A stretch of DNA of 51,721 nucleotides from NCBI GenBank assembly GCA_022794265.1, contig JAAWEK010000026.1, positions 1-51,721 on the forward strand, given 5' to 3'. A model generated the notes under the pieces. The model was given only the letters and a program-made list of their open reading frames with translations, was not told where the DNA came from and made no database searches. Shown in pieces: positions 20,329-29,046 of this stretch (positions are counted from its first letter, which is position 1; every line of letters starts with the position of its first letter). This DNA is from Lachnospiraceae bacterium. GTDB lineage: Bacteria; Bacillota; Clostridia; Lachnospirales; Lachnospiraceae. The translations under genes were made by a program, and so were the position numbers.

Positions 20329-21399
20329 CTATTTATATGTATTGGAAGGAACCAGACGGGGAAGATCTCTGACAATTTCAAACATAAACCATTCGGGAAG
20401 AACTTCTCCTTTATCGGCGGATACTACCATCTGGGCGATTTCATAGTTAATGGCTGATAAATCTTTGATTAGCGCTTTGGCCCGGTGGGCAAAAAACTGG
20501 GAATCCCTGTTCAGTTTCTGCTTGTTTTTTGGAAGGTCGTGTAACAGACGGGCCCGGAACGACTGGGCAAGGAAGTAGAGCACATCCCGTTCTTCTGGTC
20601 TGGAGGGCCACCGTTTTTCTCCTTTGATAATATCGCTGAGCAGATGGGAATTTTTCAGCTGCCTGGTATAGGCGGAAAACATTCCGGCATGAGAGGCAGA
20701 AATACAGCCATAGGCCAGTACGCGCAGTGTTTCCTCTGAAATTTCCCGCGTGCCGGCCCCATATTCCTTTAAGGCATCGCTGAGCATATGCCAGGAGCGG
20801 GGAGTGGAGTAGGGTTCTTCGGTTTTTGGCGGTTCTGAAAAAAGATGGTCCGGGCGCTGGGTGATATAGTCGGTAATCCAGGGATGGATATTCGCTTCGT
20901 ATGCCCAGCTCAGCCATTGTTTTACATCTGCTTTCAGCTGGACGTGAAACATCCGGTTGATTAGGGCGGAGGACATGGTTTTTACAATGGCGCTGTCCTG
21001 GGCGCGGTTTCCGGCGCCGATGACGACGCTTCCCTCTGGAAGATGATATTCTCCCACTCTCCGCTCATGAATCAGACTGTAAAAGGCTTTCTGCACTTCC
21101 TGGGAACAGGCATTTAGTTCATCCAGAAATAATACATAGGGTTCAATTCTGGCGATCATTTTAGGGGGAAGAAATTCGGATGTTCCGTTCTTAATCTGAG
21201 GGATACCAATAATATCTTCGGGAGCAAGCTGGCTGCCCAGTAAAGATACACAGGGAAGTCCCACCGCTTCCGCAAACTGTTCTACCAGTGCAGATTTTCC
21301 GATGCCCGGCGCACCCCAGATAAAAACAGGACGCACCGGAGCTATATTTAATAATACATCGGATAAATCGTTTTGAGTTACGCTGATGGGTAAATTCAT
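20329..21399 (-). CDS. MoxR-family AAA+ ATPase
   Basis: This 356-residue AAA+ ATPase has Walker A GAPGIGKSAL near residue 30, Walker B VLFLDELNA near residue 91, sensor 1 VVIGAGNRAQD and the arginine-finger segment SALINRMFH. The C-terminal lid follows. It is transcribed leftward with the VWA/metallopeptidase-like gene 18 nt downstream, the usual MoxR plus VWA pairing. AAAGGAA stands 6 nt before the ATG on the minus strand. It should use ATP to remodel a target recognised through the VWA partner. No obvious client gene is in the operon. Confidence 0.9.
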   Translation of the reverse strand: MNLPISVTQNDLSDVLLNIAPVRPVFIWGAPGIGKSALVEQFAEAVGLPCVSLLGSQLAPEDIIGIPQIKNGTSEFLPPKMIARIEPYVLFLDELNACSQEVQKAFYSLIHERRVGEYHLPEGSVVIGAGNRAQDSAIVKTMSSALINRMFHVQLKADVKQWLSWAYEANIHPWITDYITQRPDHLFSEPPKTEEPYSTPRSWHMLSDALKEYGAGTREISEETLRVLAYGCISASHAGMFSAYTRQLKNSHLLSDIIKGEKRWPSRPEERDVLYFLAQSFRARLLHDLPKNKQKLNRDSQFFAHRAKALIKDLSAINYEIAQMVVSADKGEVLPEWFMFEIVRDLPRLVPSNTYK

Positions 21400-21487
21400 A
21401 TATTTATATTCCTTTCTGAAAATTTTGTATTAGTCAAAATAAATGTTTAAGGTAGTATTAAAAATATTTTTTAATAAAAGAAAAGCA

Positions 21488-21518
21488 TTGACTTAAAGTC
21501 AGCTTTATTTAGTATAAT
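21488..21518 (+). promoter_or_regulatory. Promoter with small dyad before the metallophosphoesterase
   Basis: TTGACT (21488-21493) and TATAAT (21513-21518) are 19 nt apart, longer than usual. The -35 lies in the dyad TGACTT-A-AAGTCA (21489-21501), a possible operator. A long spacer with a dyad at its start may mean regulation by a DNA-bending activator. Confidence 0.45.
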
Positions 21519-21585
21519 AGCATAAAAGAAAAAAGAAAGGAATATTTTTCAATCACAGAATATTTTGTGTCTGGAAAATCGGTTA

Positions 21586-22710
21586 ATGAATATGACAGCA
21601 ATACTTTTCAGAATTTTTACGGTGGTACTGTTTTCCGGTATTTTTCTCTATTATTACTTCAGAAGAATGTTATTATCTTACTTTCCGAAGTTAAAGAATA
21701 AGATTGTTTATGGAATTATTTTAGCTATTTCTGCTGTTTTGGCTGTCTGCCGAACAAATAAATGGGGATTTGGGGAATTTTTTGTGGGTCATCTGGTAGC
21801 GTTTGCTTTAGTAGTGGAAGTAATTCATTTGATGGTGTTCTACGGTTTTAAGAAAAAAAACCAGGCTTGGAAGAAGCTGGTACAACGGGGGCTTTTTCCA
21901 GCAATATTAATGGTAGCGGTTCTGATTTACGGATTTTTCAATATGACTGTCATTGGAAATACGGAATATACGGTGACCACAGGGAAGAATATCCGCAGTC
22001 ACGGATATGATATTGTACTTATGTCGGATATCCATTTTGGAACCACTATGGATATTAAAAAGTTCCGGAAAATCTGTGATGAAATATCTGGAGAACACAC
22101 GGATATTGTGGTATTATGCGGAGATATTACCGATGAAAACACGACGAAACAGGAAATGCAGGAGTTTTTTCAGGCAGCAGGTACTATTCAATGTGAATTC
22201 GGAGTATTTTATGTATATGGTAACCATGACCGGCAGCCTTACCGGACAGATAAAAAGTTTACGGTACAGGAGTTGGATACTGCAATGTCAGAGGCGGGAA
22301 TCCATGTGCTTTCAGATGAAACCTTCCGGCTGAATGATGAATTTATAATCGTAGGAAGGGAAGATGAAGGAGGAAGTCTGACGGGAAACAGGGCTTCTAT
22401 CCAGGAACTTGTAAAAGGTGTGGATATGGAAGATTTTATATTGGTTCTGGATCACAAGCCGAAAGATGTGGAAAACTGTGGAGATGCAGGGTGCGACCTT
22501 CAGCTGTCCGGTCATACCCATGGTGGTCAGGTATGGCCAAAGGGACTGATTAACGGGTTGACCAGAGATTATTATTACGGTCATGAAACGTATAAGAACT
22601 ATTCTGTTATCATATCTTCCGGAGCCGGCGGCTGGGGATATCCGTTTCGAACGGGTTCCCGTTCGGAAATCGTAAGAGTACATATTAAACCGGAACCGGA
22701 TAACCAGTGA
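21586..22710 (+). CDS. Membrane-anchored metallophosphoesterase
   Basis: The protein of about 374 residues has four N-terminal membrane helices (residues 5-130) and a calcineurin-like phosphoesterase domain outside or inside the membrane. All metal motifs are present: D-x-H in MSDIHFG, GDITDE, GNHDRQ and GHTHGGQ. The family resembles YkuE/YaeI-type hydrolases that act on phospholipid or UDP-lipid head groups. I chose the ATG at 21586, but the ribosome site is weak. A TTG at 21565 is also in frame and the clear AGAAAGGA at 21534-21541 is too far from either. It is followed 13 nt later by a PAP2 phosphatase, suggesting a joint role in lipid phosphate metabolism. Confidence 0.85.
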   Translation: MNMTAILFRIFTVVLFSGIFLYYYFRRMLLSYFPKLKNKIVYGIILAISAVLAVCRTNKWGFGEFFVGHLVAFALVVEVIHLMVFYGFKKKNQAWKKLVQRGLFPAILMVAVLIYGFFNMTVIGNTEYTVTTGKNIRSHGYDIVLMSDIHFGTTMDIKKFRKICDEISGEHTDIVVLCGDITDENTTKQEMQEFFQAAGTIQCEFGVFYVYGNHDRQPYRTDKKFTVQELDTAMSEAGIHVLSDETFRLNDEFIIVGREDEGGSLTGNRASIQELVKGVDMEDFILVLDHKPKDVENCGDAGCDLQLSGHTHGGQVWPKGLINGLTRDYYYGHETYKNYSVIISSGAGGWGYPFRTGSRSEIVRVHIKPEPDNQ

Positions 22711-22723
22711 AAGGAGAGGTAAA

Positions 22724-23281
22724 ATGACTGAGTTTCTGATAAATCTGGATGGCTCTGTATTGTTGTGGCTACAGAACAATCTGCGGAATGAAATACTTAC
22801 TCCGTTTTTTCAGGCAGTGACCTGGCTGGGAGACAAAGGAAAAATATGGATCCTGGTCACAATTGTGTTGCTCATCTCTAAAAAAACCCGTAGCATTGGA
22901 ATAATGTCAGCTTTTGCACTGATTTTTGCCAGTGTTTTTAACAATATTATATTAAAAGGCTTTTTTGACAGAACCCGGCCGTATGATGTGGTTGAAGGAC
23001 TGACCAGTGTCATTGGAAGCATGAAGAGTTCTTCCTTTCCGTCAGGTCATACTTCCAGTTCTTTTGCGGCGGCAACGGTTTTGTTTCATGGACTGCCCCG
23101 CCGTTATGGGATTTTGTTTATGGTACTTGCCGCTCTGATAGCGTTTTCCAGGATGTATCTGGGTGTCCACTATCCGTCGGATGTGGCCGTGGGAGCCCTG
23201 ACCGGAATTGCCAGCGGTCTGGCTGTGATATTCTTATATAATAAGATAAGTGGTATACCATGGAAAAAGAAAACGGAATAA
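22724..23281 (+). CDS. PAP2-family membrane phosphatase
   Basis: This 185-residue integral membrane enzyme has the three type 2 phosphatidic acid phosphatase motifs: K-x6-RP in LKGFFDRTRPY, PSGH in SFPSGHTSSS and S-R-x5-H-x3-D in SRMYLGVHYPSD. Such enzymes remove phosphate from undecaprenyl diphosphate or phospholipids at the outer face. Undecaprenyl pyrophosphatase activity (recycling of the cell-wall lipid carrier) is the likeliest role. AAAGGAGAGG precedes the ATG and the gene is in an operon with the metallophosphoesterase. Confidence 0.9.
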   Translation: MTEFLINLDGSVLLWLQNNLRNEILTPFFQAVTWLGDKGKIWILVTIVLLISKKTRSIGIMSAFALIFASVFNNIILKGFFDRTRPYDVVEGLTSVIGSMKSSSFPSGHTSSSFAAATVLFHGLPRRYGILFMVLAALIAFSRMYLGVHYPSDVAVGALTGIASGLAVIFLYNKISGIPWKKKTE

Positions 23282-23296
23282 TCTGAATTGGAGAAG

Positions 23297-23323
23297 TTAT
23301 TATTTTCCAGAAACTGCCGATAT
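23297..23323 (+). promoter_or_regulatory. Candidate sigma-28 (SigD) promoter
   Basis: GCCGATAT (23316-23323) is an ideal SigD -10 element in otherwise AT-rich intergenic DNA. The 8 bases 11 nt upstream (TTATTATT, 23297-23304) are only a fair -35. It lies 64 nt before the coiled-coil gene, facing it. Confidence 0.45.
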
Positions 23324-23387
23324 AAATAATAGATTATTATTTAAATAAACAATATATTTTATACAACAGGATTGGAAAGGTGAGATT

Positions 23388-24392
23388 ATGAAGATAAATG
23401 AAAACGGAAGTATTTTTTTAAGCGACGACCCAAGACTTCAGAGAACCGCAAATCAGGAAAAGAAGGGGAAAGCCAAAGGAGGAAATGTATTTGCCGGAGA
23501 TTTGAACCTGGTGAAAGACCCGGTGGTACAGAAGAGAGAAGAAGCCAGAAATAAGGCTATGAAGGTTCTGACCGATGCCTTTTCCAATGAAAAGAAGATT
23601 GATGAGGACATCCAGTCCAGGTATGCCAAAATCCGTGATTATGAAAAACAGAGCAAAGATATTACGGAAGAGATGGGAGCCGTTGAGACAGAGATGGAGA
23701 AACTGCGGGAAGGCTATCAGATTGATAAGGACAGTCAGGAATATAAGGATCTGATGTTGCTGGAAAAGAGAAAAGATGCCGAGGCTGATCCGGAGATTAA
23801 GCTTACAGAAGAAGAGAAAGAGCGGCTGAATCAGATTGATGAGCAGGGGTTAACGGAGTTTCAGCAGCGTTCCATGGAATTATATGAACCGATGAATGAA
23901 TTGAAAGAAAACCTGAAAGAAGCCAAGAAAGGTATAATCATAGAAAATGCTACAATTCGGGGAATCAAAGATGAGCGTTTAAAGCATCATCCGATGGTAG
24001 ATGCCACGAAAGAAAAAGAAGCCATTCTGGATGCTGCCAAAGATGAAGTTTATGGAATGCTGATGGATGAGGTCAAAGACCATCTGGACGAAGAGATGGA
24101 AGAAGAGAAAGAAAAGGCAGAGGAAAGAGCAGAAGAAAAGAAGGAAAAAGAAGAACAAATCGAAGAAATTCAGGAAAGAATCGAAGAATTGGAGAGGCTG
24201 GCAAATCCCGAGAAAGCAGAAGAAGAGAAGAAAACTTCAGAACAGGATTCCAATATAGACAGACAGATGAGAAATGTATTGGAAATGGATGCCATCCGCA
24301 CAGACGTCAAGAAGGAAGTAGAAAATATTGCGGATAAGATGAAACTGGTAGCGGAAGACCTGAAGGGGCTTAAGGTGGATGAATTATTGTAA
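23388..24392 (+). CDS. Highly charged coiled-coil protein of unknown function
   Basis: The 334-residue protein is soluble and very rich in Glu and Lys. Long helices run from about residue 45 to 330. The stretch 225-280 is almost pure E/K/R/Q heptads, a strong coiled coil. The N-terminus (MKINENGSIFLSDD) is short and Asn/Ser-rich, without signal peptide or membrane helix. No Cys is present. I recognise no domain. GGAAAGGTGAG precedes the ATG. It is a single-gene unit between a SigD-like promoter and a good terminator. A role in an extracytoplasmic or motility-linked structure is possible only through that promoter. Confidence 0.75.
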   Translation: MKINENGSIFLSDDPRLQRTANQEKKGKAKGGNVFAGDLNLVKDPVVQKREEARNKAMKVLTDAFSNEKKIDEDIQSRYAKIRDYEKQSKDITEEMGAVETEMEKLREGYQIDKDSQEYKDLMLLEKRKDAEADPEIKLTEEEKERLNQIDEQGLTEFQQRSMELYEPMNELKENLKEAKKGIIIENATIRGIKDERLKHHPMVDATKEKEAILDAAKDEVYGMLMDEVKDHLDEEMEEEKEKAEERAEEKKEKEEQIEEIQERIEELERLANPEKAEEEKKTSEQDSNIDRQMRNVLEMDAIRTDVKKEVENIADKMKLVAEDLKGLKVDELL

Positions 24393-24423
24393 GAATTTGC
24401 AATAGAACATAAAGTATTACAGC

Positions 24424-24497
24424 AATAGCGGCTTTGATATATGGCAGAATATGACAGGCTTGTCCGTATATTAAAACCGCTATTTATTTGTTTTATT
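24424..24497 (+). terminator. Terminator after the coiled-coil gene
   Basis: AATAGCGG (24424-24431) pairs with CCGCTATT (24477-24484), continued inward by TTT-ATAT against ATAT-AAA. TATTTGTTTTATTTT follows. The long stem encloses about 30 nt. Confidence 0.75.
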
Positions 24498-24537
24498 TTA
24501 TGTTATACTGTTTATTAGAAAAAAATCGGGAAAGGCG

Positions 24538-24987
24538 GTGTGGATATTGGTTTTTAAAACGGAAAAACGGAATATACGGATGTATTGTATGATTCTGTTT
24601 ATTTTATGCTGTTTTCAGTTTAATTCTATTTCATCCATATCCGTACCGCGTACGGAAAATTCCTGGAGCCAGCAGGAAGGGCCGTCTGCCTTTCTTCTGG
24701 TAATAACTGAGACAGATTTAAACTGTCTGCCAGTACGGGGAACTTCTATTCGAAACACAGAAGGAAGCATTCGGGTATTTTTTAATATCCGTACCAGACA
24801 GAACCGCCACACCACGGGAAAAGAGGCTGTTTTTGCCACCATTGTGTTAGCAATGGTGTTGGTTCCATATTATATTTACCGTATTACCATTTTTCTGTAT
24901 GGAAGATGTATGATTCCGTTATGGAAGATTATTAATTATATACATCTTTTGGATGGACAGAAAGAGAGGGCTTCTATTCGCATCTGA
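24538..24987 (+). CDS. Hypothetical membrane protein
   Basis: A 149-residue protein with no family that I recognise. An N-terminal hydrophobic segment (about residues 14-32, YCMILFILCCFQF) looks like a signal sequence or anchor. A second helix lies near residues 98-118 (AVFATIVLAMVLVPYYIY). Between them is a polar region with the sole feature of many Arg/Thr. The gene begins with GTG at 24538 after AAAGGCGG with spacing of only a few bases; a TTG at 24547 gives better spacing. It precedes the response regulator by 35 nt and may share its transcript, which would suggest a membrane partner, but that is a guess. Confidence 0.5.
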   Translation: MWILVFKTEKRNIRMYCMILFILCCFQFNSISSISVPRTENSWSQQEGPSAFLLVITETDLNCLPVRGTSIRNTEGSIRVFFNIRTRQNRHTTGKEAVFATIVLAMVLVPYYIYRITIFLYGRCMIPLWKIINYIHLLDGQKERASIRI

Positions 24988-25022
24988 TTATCAAGAGTTA
25001 TACAGGAGGTAATATAGAACGA

Positions 25023-25733
25023 ATGAAGCTATGTGATAAAGTGAAACTATTATTGATTGATGAAGATACAAATATGCATTGCCTGATTAAAAATCTTTTG
25101 AATCAGGCAAATTATAAAATATATGAAGCGGATAATGGAACCATGGGAATACAGTTAAGTACCAGTTTATGTCCGGACATTGTTTTACTGGATTTGAAAT
25201 TAAGAGATATGAACGGTATAGAAATCATTAAATGTATAAGAGAGTGGTCGGATTGCCCAATTATTGTTATATCGGAGTCAGATGGTGTTGCGGGAAAAGT
25301 AAAAGCTCTGTATACCGGGGCGGACGATTATATTGTAAAGCCTTTTAATAATCAGGAACTGAAGGCAAGAATCTATTCGGTTTTGCGCAGAAGAGGAAGC
25401 AGCGGACATACGCATCCCTACAAGGCAAAGGATCTGGAAATTGATTTTGACAGGCGTTTGGTTACGGTCCGCAACCAGGAGATACATTTTCCGCCTATTG
25501 AATACCGGATACTGGAGCAGCTGGCACTGAATGCCGGAACCGTGGTTACATACAAAATGCTGCTGCAGAAAATCTGGGGGCCTTATACCAACGGCAACAG
25601 CAGAATTTTGCGGGTAAATATGACGAATATCCGGAAAAAGATTGAGAAAATACCTACTTCACCGGAATATATATATACAATATCCCGTGTAGGTTATCGC
25701 ATGATTGAAAATCAGATTTCTGCCGGTATATGA
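25023..25733 (+). CDS. Orphan OmpR/KdpE-type response regulator
   Basis: This 236-residue two-component regulator has a CheY-like receiver (1-120) and a winged-helix DNA-binding domain (about 135-230). The acidic pocket is DED (residues 13-15), the phospho-acceptor is Asp57 in VLLDLKL, Ser84 sits in VISES and Lys106 in VKPF. The winged helix contains LRVNMTNIRKKIE and the final ISRVGYRM, most like KdpE. No histidine kinase is next to it. GGAGG precedes the ATG by about 11 nt. It lies 54 nt upstream of a K+/H+ antiporter gene on the same strand, so control of potassium homeostasis is a plausible role. Confidence 0.88.
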   Translation: MKLCDKVKLLLIDEDTNMHCLIKNLLNQANYKIYEADNGTMGIQLSTSLCPDIVLLDLKLRDMNGIEIIKCIREWSDCPIIVISESDGVAGKVKALYTGADDYIVKPFNNQELKARIYSVLRRRGSSGHTHPYKAKDLEIDFDRRLVTVRNQEIHFPPIEYRILEQLALNAGTVVTYKMLLQKIWGPYTNGNSRILRVNMTNIRKKIEKIPTSPEYIYTISRVGYRMIENQISAGI

Positions 25734-25787
25734 TAATTTTTACGATTCTTTCATTTTAACAATTGGAATTTTTAATGGAACAGGAGG

Positions 25788-27386
25788 TTGGGACTACTGG
25801 ATTTAATAGCAGTGTTTATTGCGGTTATTATTTTTATGTGTATACTGGCTGATAAATTTTCAGGAAAAATGGGAATGCCGGCTTTAATTCTGTTTATGGG
25901 AATCGGAATGTTATTCGGTTGTGATGGAATATTTAAAATTCAATTTGACGATTTTGAAGTTACAGAAAAAGCCTGTTCTCTGGCGCTGAGTTTTATCATG
26001 TTTTACGGAGGGTTTAATACAAAATGGAAAACTGCCAGACCGGTGGCTGTAAAAGCGTTTTTGCTGTCTACTTTAGGTGTGGTGATTACCGCCATGCTTA
26101 CCTGCGGATTCTGCATGCTTGTGCTGAAACTGTCTTTTGCAGAAAGTTTTCTGACGGGTTCGGTCATTGCTTCCACGGATGCCGCCAGTGTTTTTTCCAT
26201 ATTGAGGAAGAAACAGCTTAATTTACGGGACGGTACGGCCTCTCTGCTGGAAATAGAAAGCGGAAGCAATGATCCGGTGGCCTATATGATGACCATAATC
26301 GGTATTGGTCTGGCAGGAGCAGGCCAGGCCGGGCATCCAGCTTATATCTTTTTTTCACAGATGTTTTACGGAACCGCCATTGGCATAATTTTTTTTGTCG
26401 CCGGTTATTTTATACTGACAAAAACAAATCTGATTTCTGAAGGTCTGGATACCGTTTTTATGATTGGACTGATATTAATTTGTTTTGGTCTTTCAGACCT
26501 GTCAGGGGGAAATGGATTTATCAGCGTTTATTTAATGGGAATTTTGATTGGCAACAGTCCCATTCGGAATAAAAAAGTCATCATTCCTTTTTTTGACGGG
26601 ATAACAGGAATGGCACAGATTTTCATCTTTTTTTTACTGGGTCTTTTGGTATTTCCCCATAAACTTCCGGGAATTTTACTTCCGGCATTGGGAATCATGC
26701 TCTTTATGACACTGGTAGCCAGACCGTTAGCAGTATTTTTAATACTGAAGCCATTTAAGTGCAGCAATCGCCAGTGTCTGCTGGTATCCTGGGCAGGGCT
26801 CCGTGGTGCGGCGTCCATTGTATTTTCTATTATGGCGGTGGCAAGCGGTGCCGGGCTTTCCAGGGATTTATTTCATATCGTATTTATGATTTCGCTGTTT
26901 TCAGTTTCGATACAGGGAACCCTTCTGCCACTGGCAGCAAAAAAGCTGTCCATGGTAGACGAGGAATCGGATGTCCGCAAAACTTTTAACGATTATCAGG
27001 AAGAGTCTGCCATTACATTGATGAGGATGTACATACCGGAAGGACATAACTGGGAGAATAAAAAAATTCGGGAAGTCAGTGTACCTACCGGCTCTCTGGC
27101 CATTATGATTAAACGGGATGGAGAAACTTTGATTCCCAAAGGAGATACGAAAATTTTGGCTAACGACTGTGTGATTTTAAGCGTTCCGGCTTATGAGCCC
27201 CGGGAACAGGAAAATCTGGAGGAAATTCAAATCGACAGGAACCACCAATGGTATAATAAGTCAATTGCTGAACTGAATCTTCCGGCAGACCTGCTGATTG
27301 CCTTAATCATCCGGGGGGAGGAGAATCTCATACCGGATGGCAATACGGTCATAATGGAGGAGGATATAGTTGTAATCTATCATTAA
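25788..27386 (+). CDS. K+/H+ (CPA1-type) antiporter with two RCK_C domains
   Basis: The protein of about 530 residues has 12-13 membrane helices of the Na+/H+ exchanger fold (about 1-390) with ion-binding Asp residues in GSNDPVAYM. Two cytoplasmic TrkA/RCK_C domains follow (about 405-470 and 480-532; each has a pattern like IMIKRDGETLIPKGDT and LIIRGEENLIPDGNT). The layout matches NhaP2/CvrA K+/H+ antiporters, and RCK_C domains in Firmicutes often bind c-di-AMP. The start is odd: AGGAGG at 25782-25787 is followed directly by TTG (25788), and the only well-spaced codon is a CTG at 25797. No ATG in frame is available upstream, because TAA stands at 25773. Confidence 0.88.
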   Translation: MGLLDLIAVFIAVIIFMCILADKFSGKMGMPALILFMGIGMLFGCDGIFKIQFDDFEVTEKACSLALSFIMFYGGFNTKWKTARPVAVKAFLLSTLGVVITAMLTCGFCMLVLKLSFAESFLTGSVIASTDAASVFSILRKKQLNLRDGTASLLEIESGSNDPVAYMMTIIGIGLAGAGQAGHPAYIFFSQMFYGTAIGIIFFVAGYFILTKTNLISEGLDTVFMIGLILICFGLSDLSGGNGFISVYLMGILIGNSPIRNKKVIIPFFDGITGMAQIFIFFLLGLLVFPHKLPGILLPALGIMLFMTLVARPLAVFLILKPFKCSNRQCLLVSWAGLRGAASIVFSIMAVASGAGLSRDLFHIVFMISLFSVSIQGTLLPLAAKKLSMVDEESDVRKTFNDYQEESAITLMRMYIPEGHNWENKKIREVSVPTGSLAIMIKRDGETLIPKGDTKILANDCVILSVPAYEPREQENLEEIQIDRNHQWYNKSIAELNLPADLLIALIIRGEENLIPDGNTVIMEEDIVVIYH

Positions 27387-27488
27387 CAGGCTGATTTCCT
27401 ATGACGGATATGCCAGTGGGAAGGAATGATACAAGGTTCTGCGGAATATATTGGAAGGGTAAATGAATTTTAGGATGTCAGGGGTTTT

Positions 27489-27959
27489 ATGTTAGTCAGA
27501 TATTTGTTTATATTTTTTATCTCCATGCTTCCACTAATTGAACTGCGGGGAACCGTTCCTTATGCGGTGGCGCTGGATTTGCCTTTCTGGCCGGCTTATG
27601 TTACCGCAGTGCTGGGGAACATGGCGCCAGTACCCTTTATTTATCTGTTTGCCGGAAAAGTACTGGAATGGGGGAAAGATATGAAACTAATGGGCGTTTT
27701 TTTTCGCTATTGTATCAAAAAGGGAAACGCCGCTGGTGAAAAATTAAAAGAAATGGCAGGAACAAAAGGAATCTTCTGGGGGCTTCTGCTTTTTGTGGCA
27801 ATTCCCTTGCCAGGAACAGGGGCATGGACCGGAACGCTGGCAGCCAGTGTGCTGAATATGGATTTTAAATCCAGCGTTCTGGCAGTGATGATTGGAGTGG
27901 TATTTGCAGGGGTTTTTATGGCTGCTTGCAGTTTTGGAGTTTTTGGAATTATTTTTTAG
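27489..27959 (+). CDS. Small multidrug export family protein (COG2426)
   Basis: This 156-residue membrane protein belongs to the Sm_multidrug_ex family (PF06695). It starts with the typical ISMLPLIELRGTVPYAVAL and has VAIPLPGTGAWTGTLAAS in the second half. About four helices are seen. The biochemical role of the family is poorly known despite its name. The ribosome site is weak (AGGGG before ATG). It follows the antiporter by about 100 nt on the same strand and may belong to the same envelope or ion-stress unit. Confidence 0.82.
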   Translation: MLVRYLFIFFISMLPLIELRGTVPYAVALDLPFWPAYVTAVLGNMAPVPFIYLFAGKVLEWGKDMKLMGVFFRYCIKKGNAAGEKLKEMAGTKGIFWGLLLFVAIPLPGTGAWTGTLAASVLNMDFKSSVLAVMIGVVFAGVFMAACSFGVFGIIF

Positions 27960-28092
27960 AATTTTCAAATAGGTCATCAATATTAGGAGCAATATATGGG
28001 TCAAAATTTGTTTTTAAGTAATTGAGAAGGAGGAACAATTACTGATGTTGTATTTTATTTGGTAGTCAATATCAGTTTGATTGTATAATACT

Positions 28093-28581
28093 ATGTTAAA
28101 AAGAAAACCTATTGTAATATTACCATTTATTGTTATTATTATCTTAATCTTACTGATTGGCTATCTTGTATTAAAACCGGAAAAGAAAAAAATGGATTTA
28201 CAATCCGGTGATATTGGGTGTGTTTTGGTAAGGAAAAACAGCACCTCTGTAATGATTGAAGATAAGGAAGAAATAGAAGAAATTATTGCCTTATTAAATA
28301 AACTGGAGTATCAGCAGGAACATCCGTATACCCGGCTTTGGAATTCAATAATCAATGGAAACAGAAGTGCTAAAAAAACATATTATATAGCTTTTTTTAA
28401 AGATAAGGGCAGACAATATGTATTTAATGATGGATGGAGAAAAGTAAGTTTGGATAGGAATGGCGAAGAAATCCAGGTTGATTCCGTCGATTACAAATTA
28501 AGAGAAAACAGAGAGACAGAATACAAAGAATATTTTGACGGACTGGTAAAAAAATATTTAAATAAAACTGTAAAGGAATAA
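28093..28581 (+). CDS. Hypothetical single-pass membrane protein
   Basis: The 162-residue protein has one N-terminal membrane helix (about residues 5-25, PIVILPFIVIIILILLIGYL) and a hydrophilic C-terminal domain rich in Lys, Glu and Asn. I recognise no family. The ATG at 28093 is chosen over an in-frame TTG at 28081, but neither has a good ribosome site. A strong AAGGAGG at 28027-28033 instead serves a six-codon frame (28044-28064) just upstream. It ends at the terminator at 28593. The orientation of the helix suggests an outward C-terminal domain. Confidence 0.6.
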   Translation: MLKRKPIVILPFIVIIILILLIGYLVLKPEKKKMDLQSGDIGCVLVRKNSTSVMIEDKEEIEEIIALLNKLEYQQEHPYTRLWNSIINGNRSAKKTYYIAFFKDKGRQYVFNDGWRKVSLDRNGEEIQVDSVDYKLRENRETEYKEYFDGLVKKYLNKTVKE

Positions 28582-28592
28582 GATTCGAAGAA

Positions 28593-28650
28593 ACCGGCGG
28601 ACCGATTATGAAGGAAATGTATCATAACCGGTCCGCTGGTATTTTTTATT
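28593..28650 (+). terminator. Terminator between convergent genes
   Basis: ACCGGCGGACCG (28593-28604) pairs with CGGTCCGCTGGT (28629-28640) with one G-T wobble. ATTATGA/TCATAA extends the stem. ATTTTTTATTT follows on the plus strand. On the minus strand the T-run is poor, but the stem is long enough to help end the dockerin transcript too. Confidence 0.85.
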
Positions 28651-28662
28651 TCTGAGATCTGA

Positions 28663-28977
28663 TCAGTAAAGAAAAGAAGTTCCTACGGGTAGTTCATCGA
28701 TATAACCATCTACCAATCTCTTAAGGGTAATAACATCGTTGAGACTGACTCGGCCGTCCCCATCTACATCGGCAGCAATCAGCTGATATTTGTCAAATTC
28801 AATAAGTTTGACCATATATTGCTGCAGTATATCGACATCTGTCTGATTAATGATTCCGTCGTTATTTATATCCCCGTACAGCCGTCTTGTCAGCGCACTG
28901 GCATCCACTGTGGCCAGACCAGTCGTCAGAACAGTGACACATGCCATGGAAATAATTTTTTTAAATGTGTTTTTCAT
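28663..28977 (-). CDS. Secreted dockerin-only protein 1
   Basis: The 104-residue precursor has a signal peptide (residues 1 to about 27, ending near VDASA) followed by a single type I dockerin and nothing else. The two Ca-binding repeats are GDINNDGIINQTDV and ADVDGDGRVSLNDV, each with D-x-N/D-x-D-G loops and the F-helix after it. The protein ends in ELPVGTSFLY. Dockerins normally anchor enzymes to cohesins in cellulosomes and are C-terminal modules; here no catalytic or binding module is attached. It lies 69 nt downstream of a paralogue with about two-thirds identical residues over its full length, indicating recent tandem duplication. The precursor has an N-terminal K-rich region typical of Sec signals. 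Confidence 0.88.
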   Translation of the reverse strand: MKNTFKKIISMACVTVLTTGLATVDASALTRRLYGDINNDGIINQTDVDILQQYMVKLIEFDKYQLIAADVDGDGRVSLNDVITLKRLVDGYIDELPVGTSFLY

Positions 28978-29046
28978 AAATTCTTTCTTAAATAATTTTT
29001 AGACACAGGTATTATTAATATGAATAATTCAGTTTCTGTATTTTCT

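Noticed and set aside
28044-28064. Six-codon frame with AAGGAGG ribosome site before the hypothetical membrane protein
   Set aside because: Too short to judge; may be a leader peptide but nothing else supports it.
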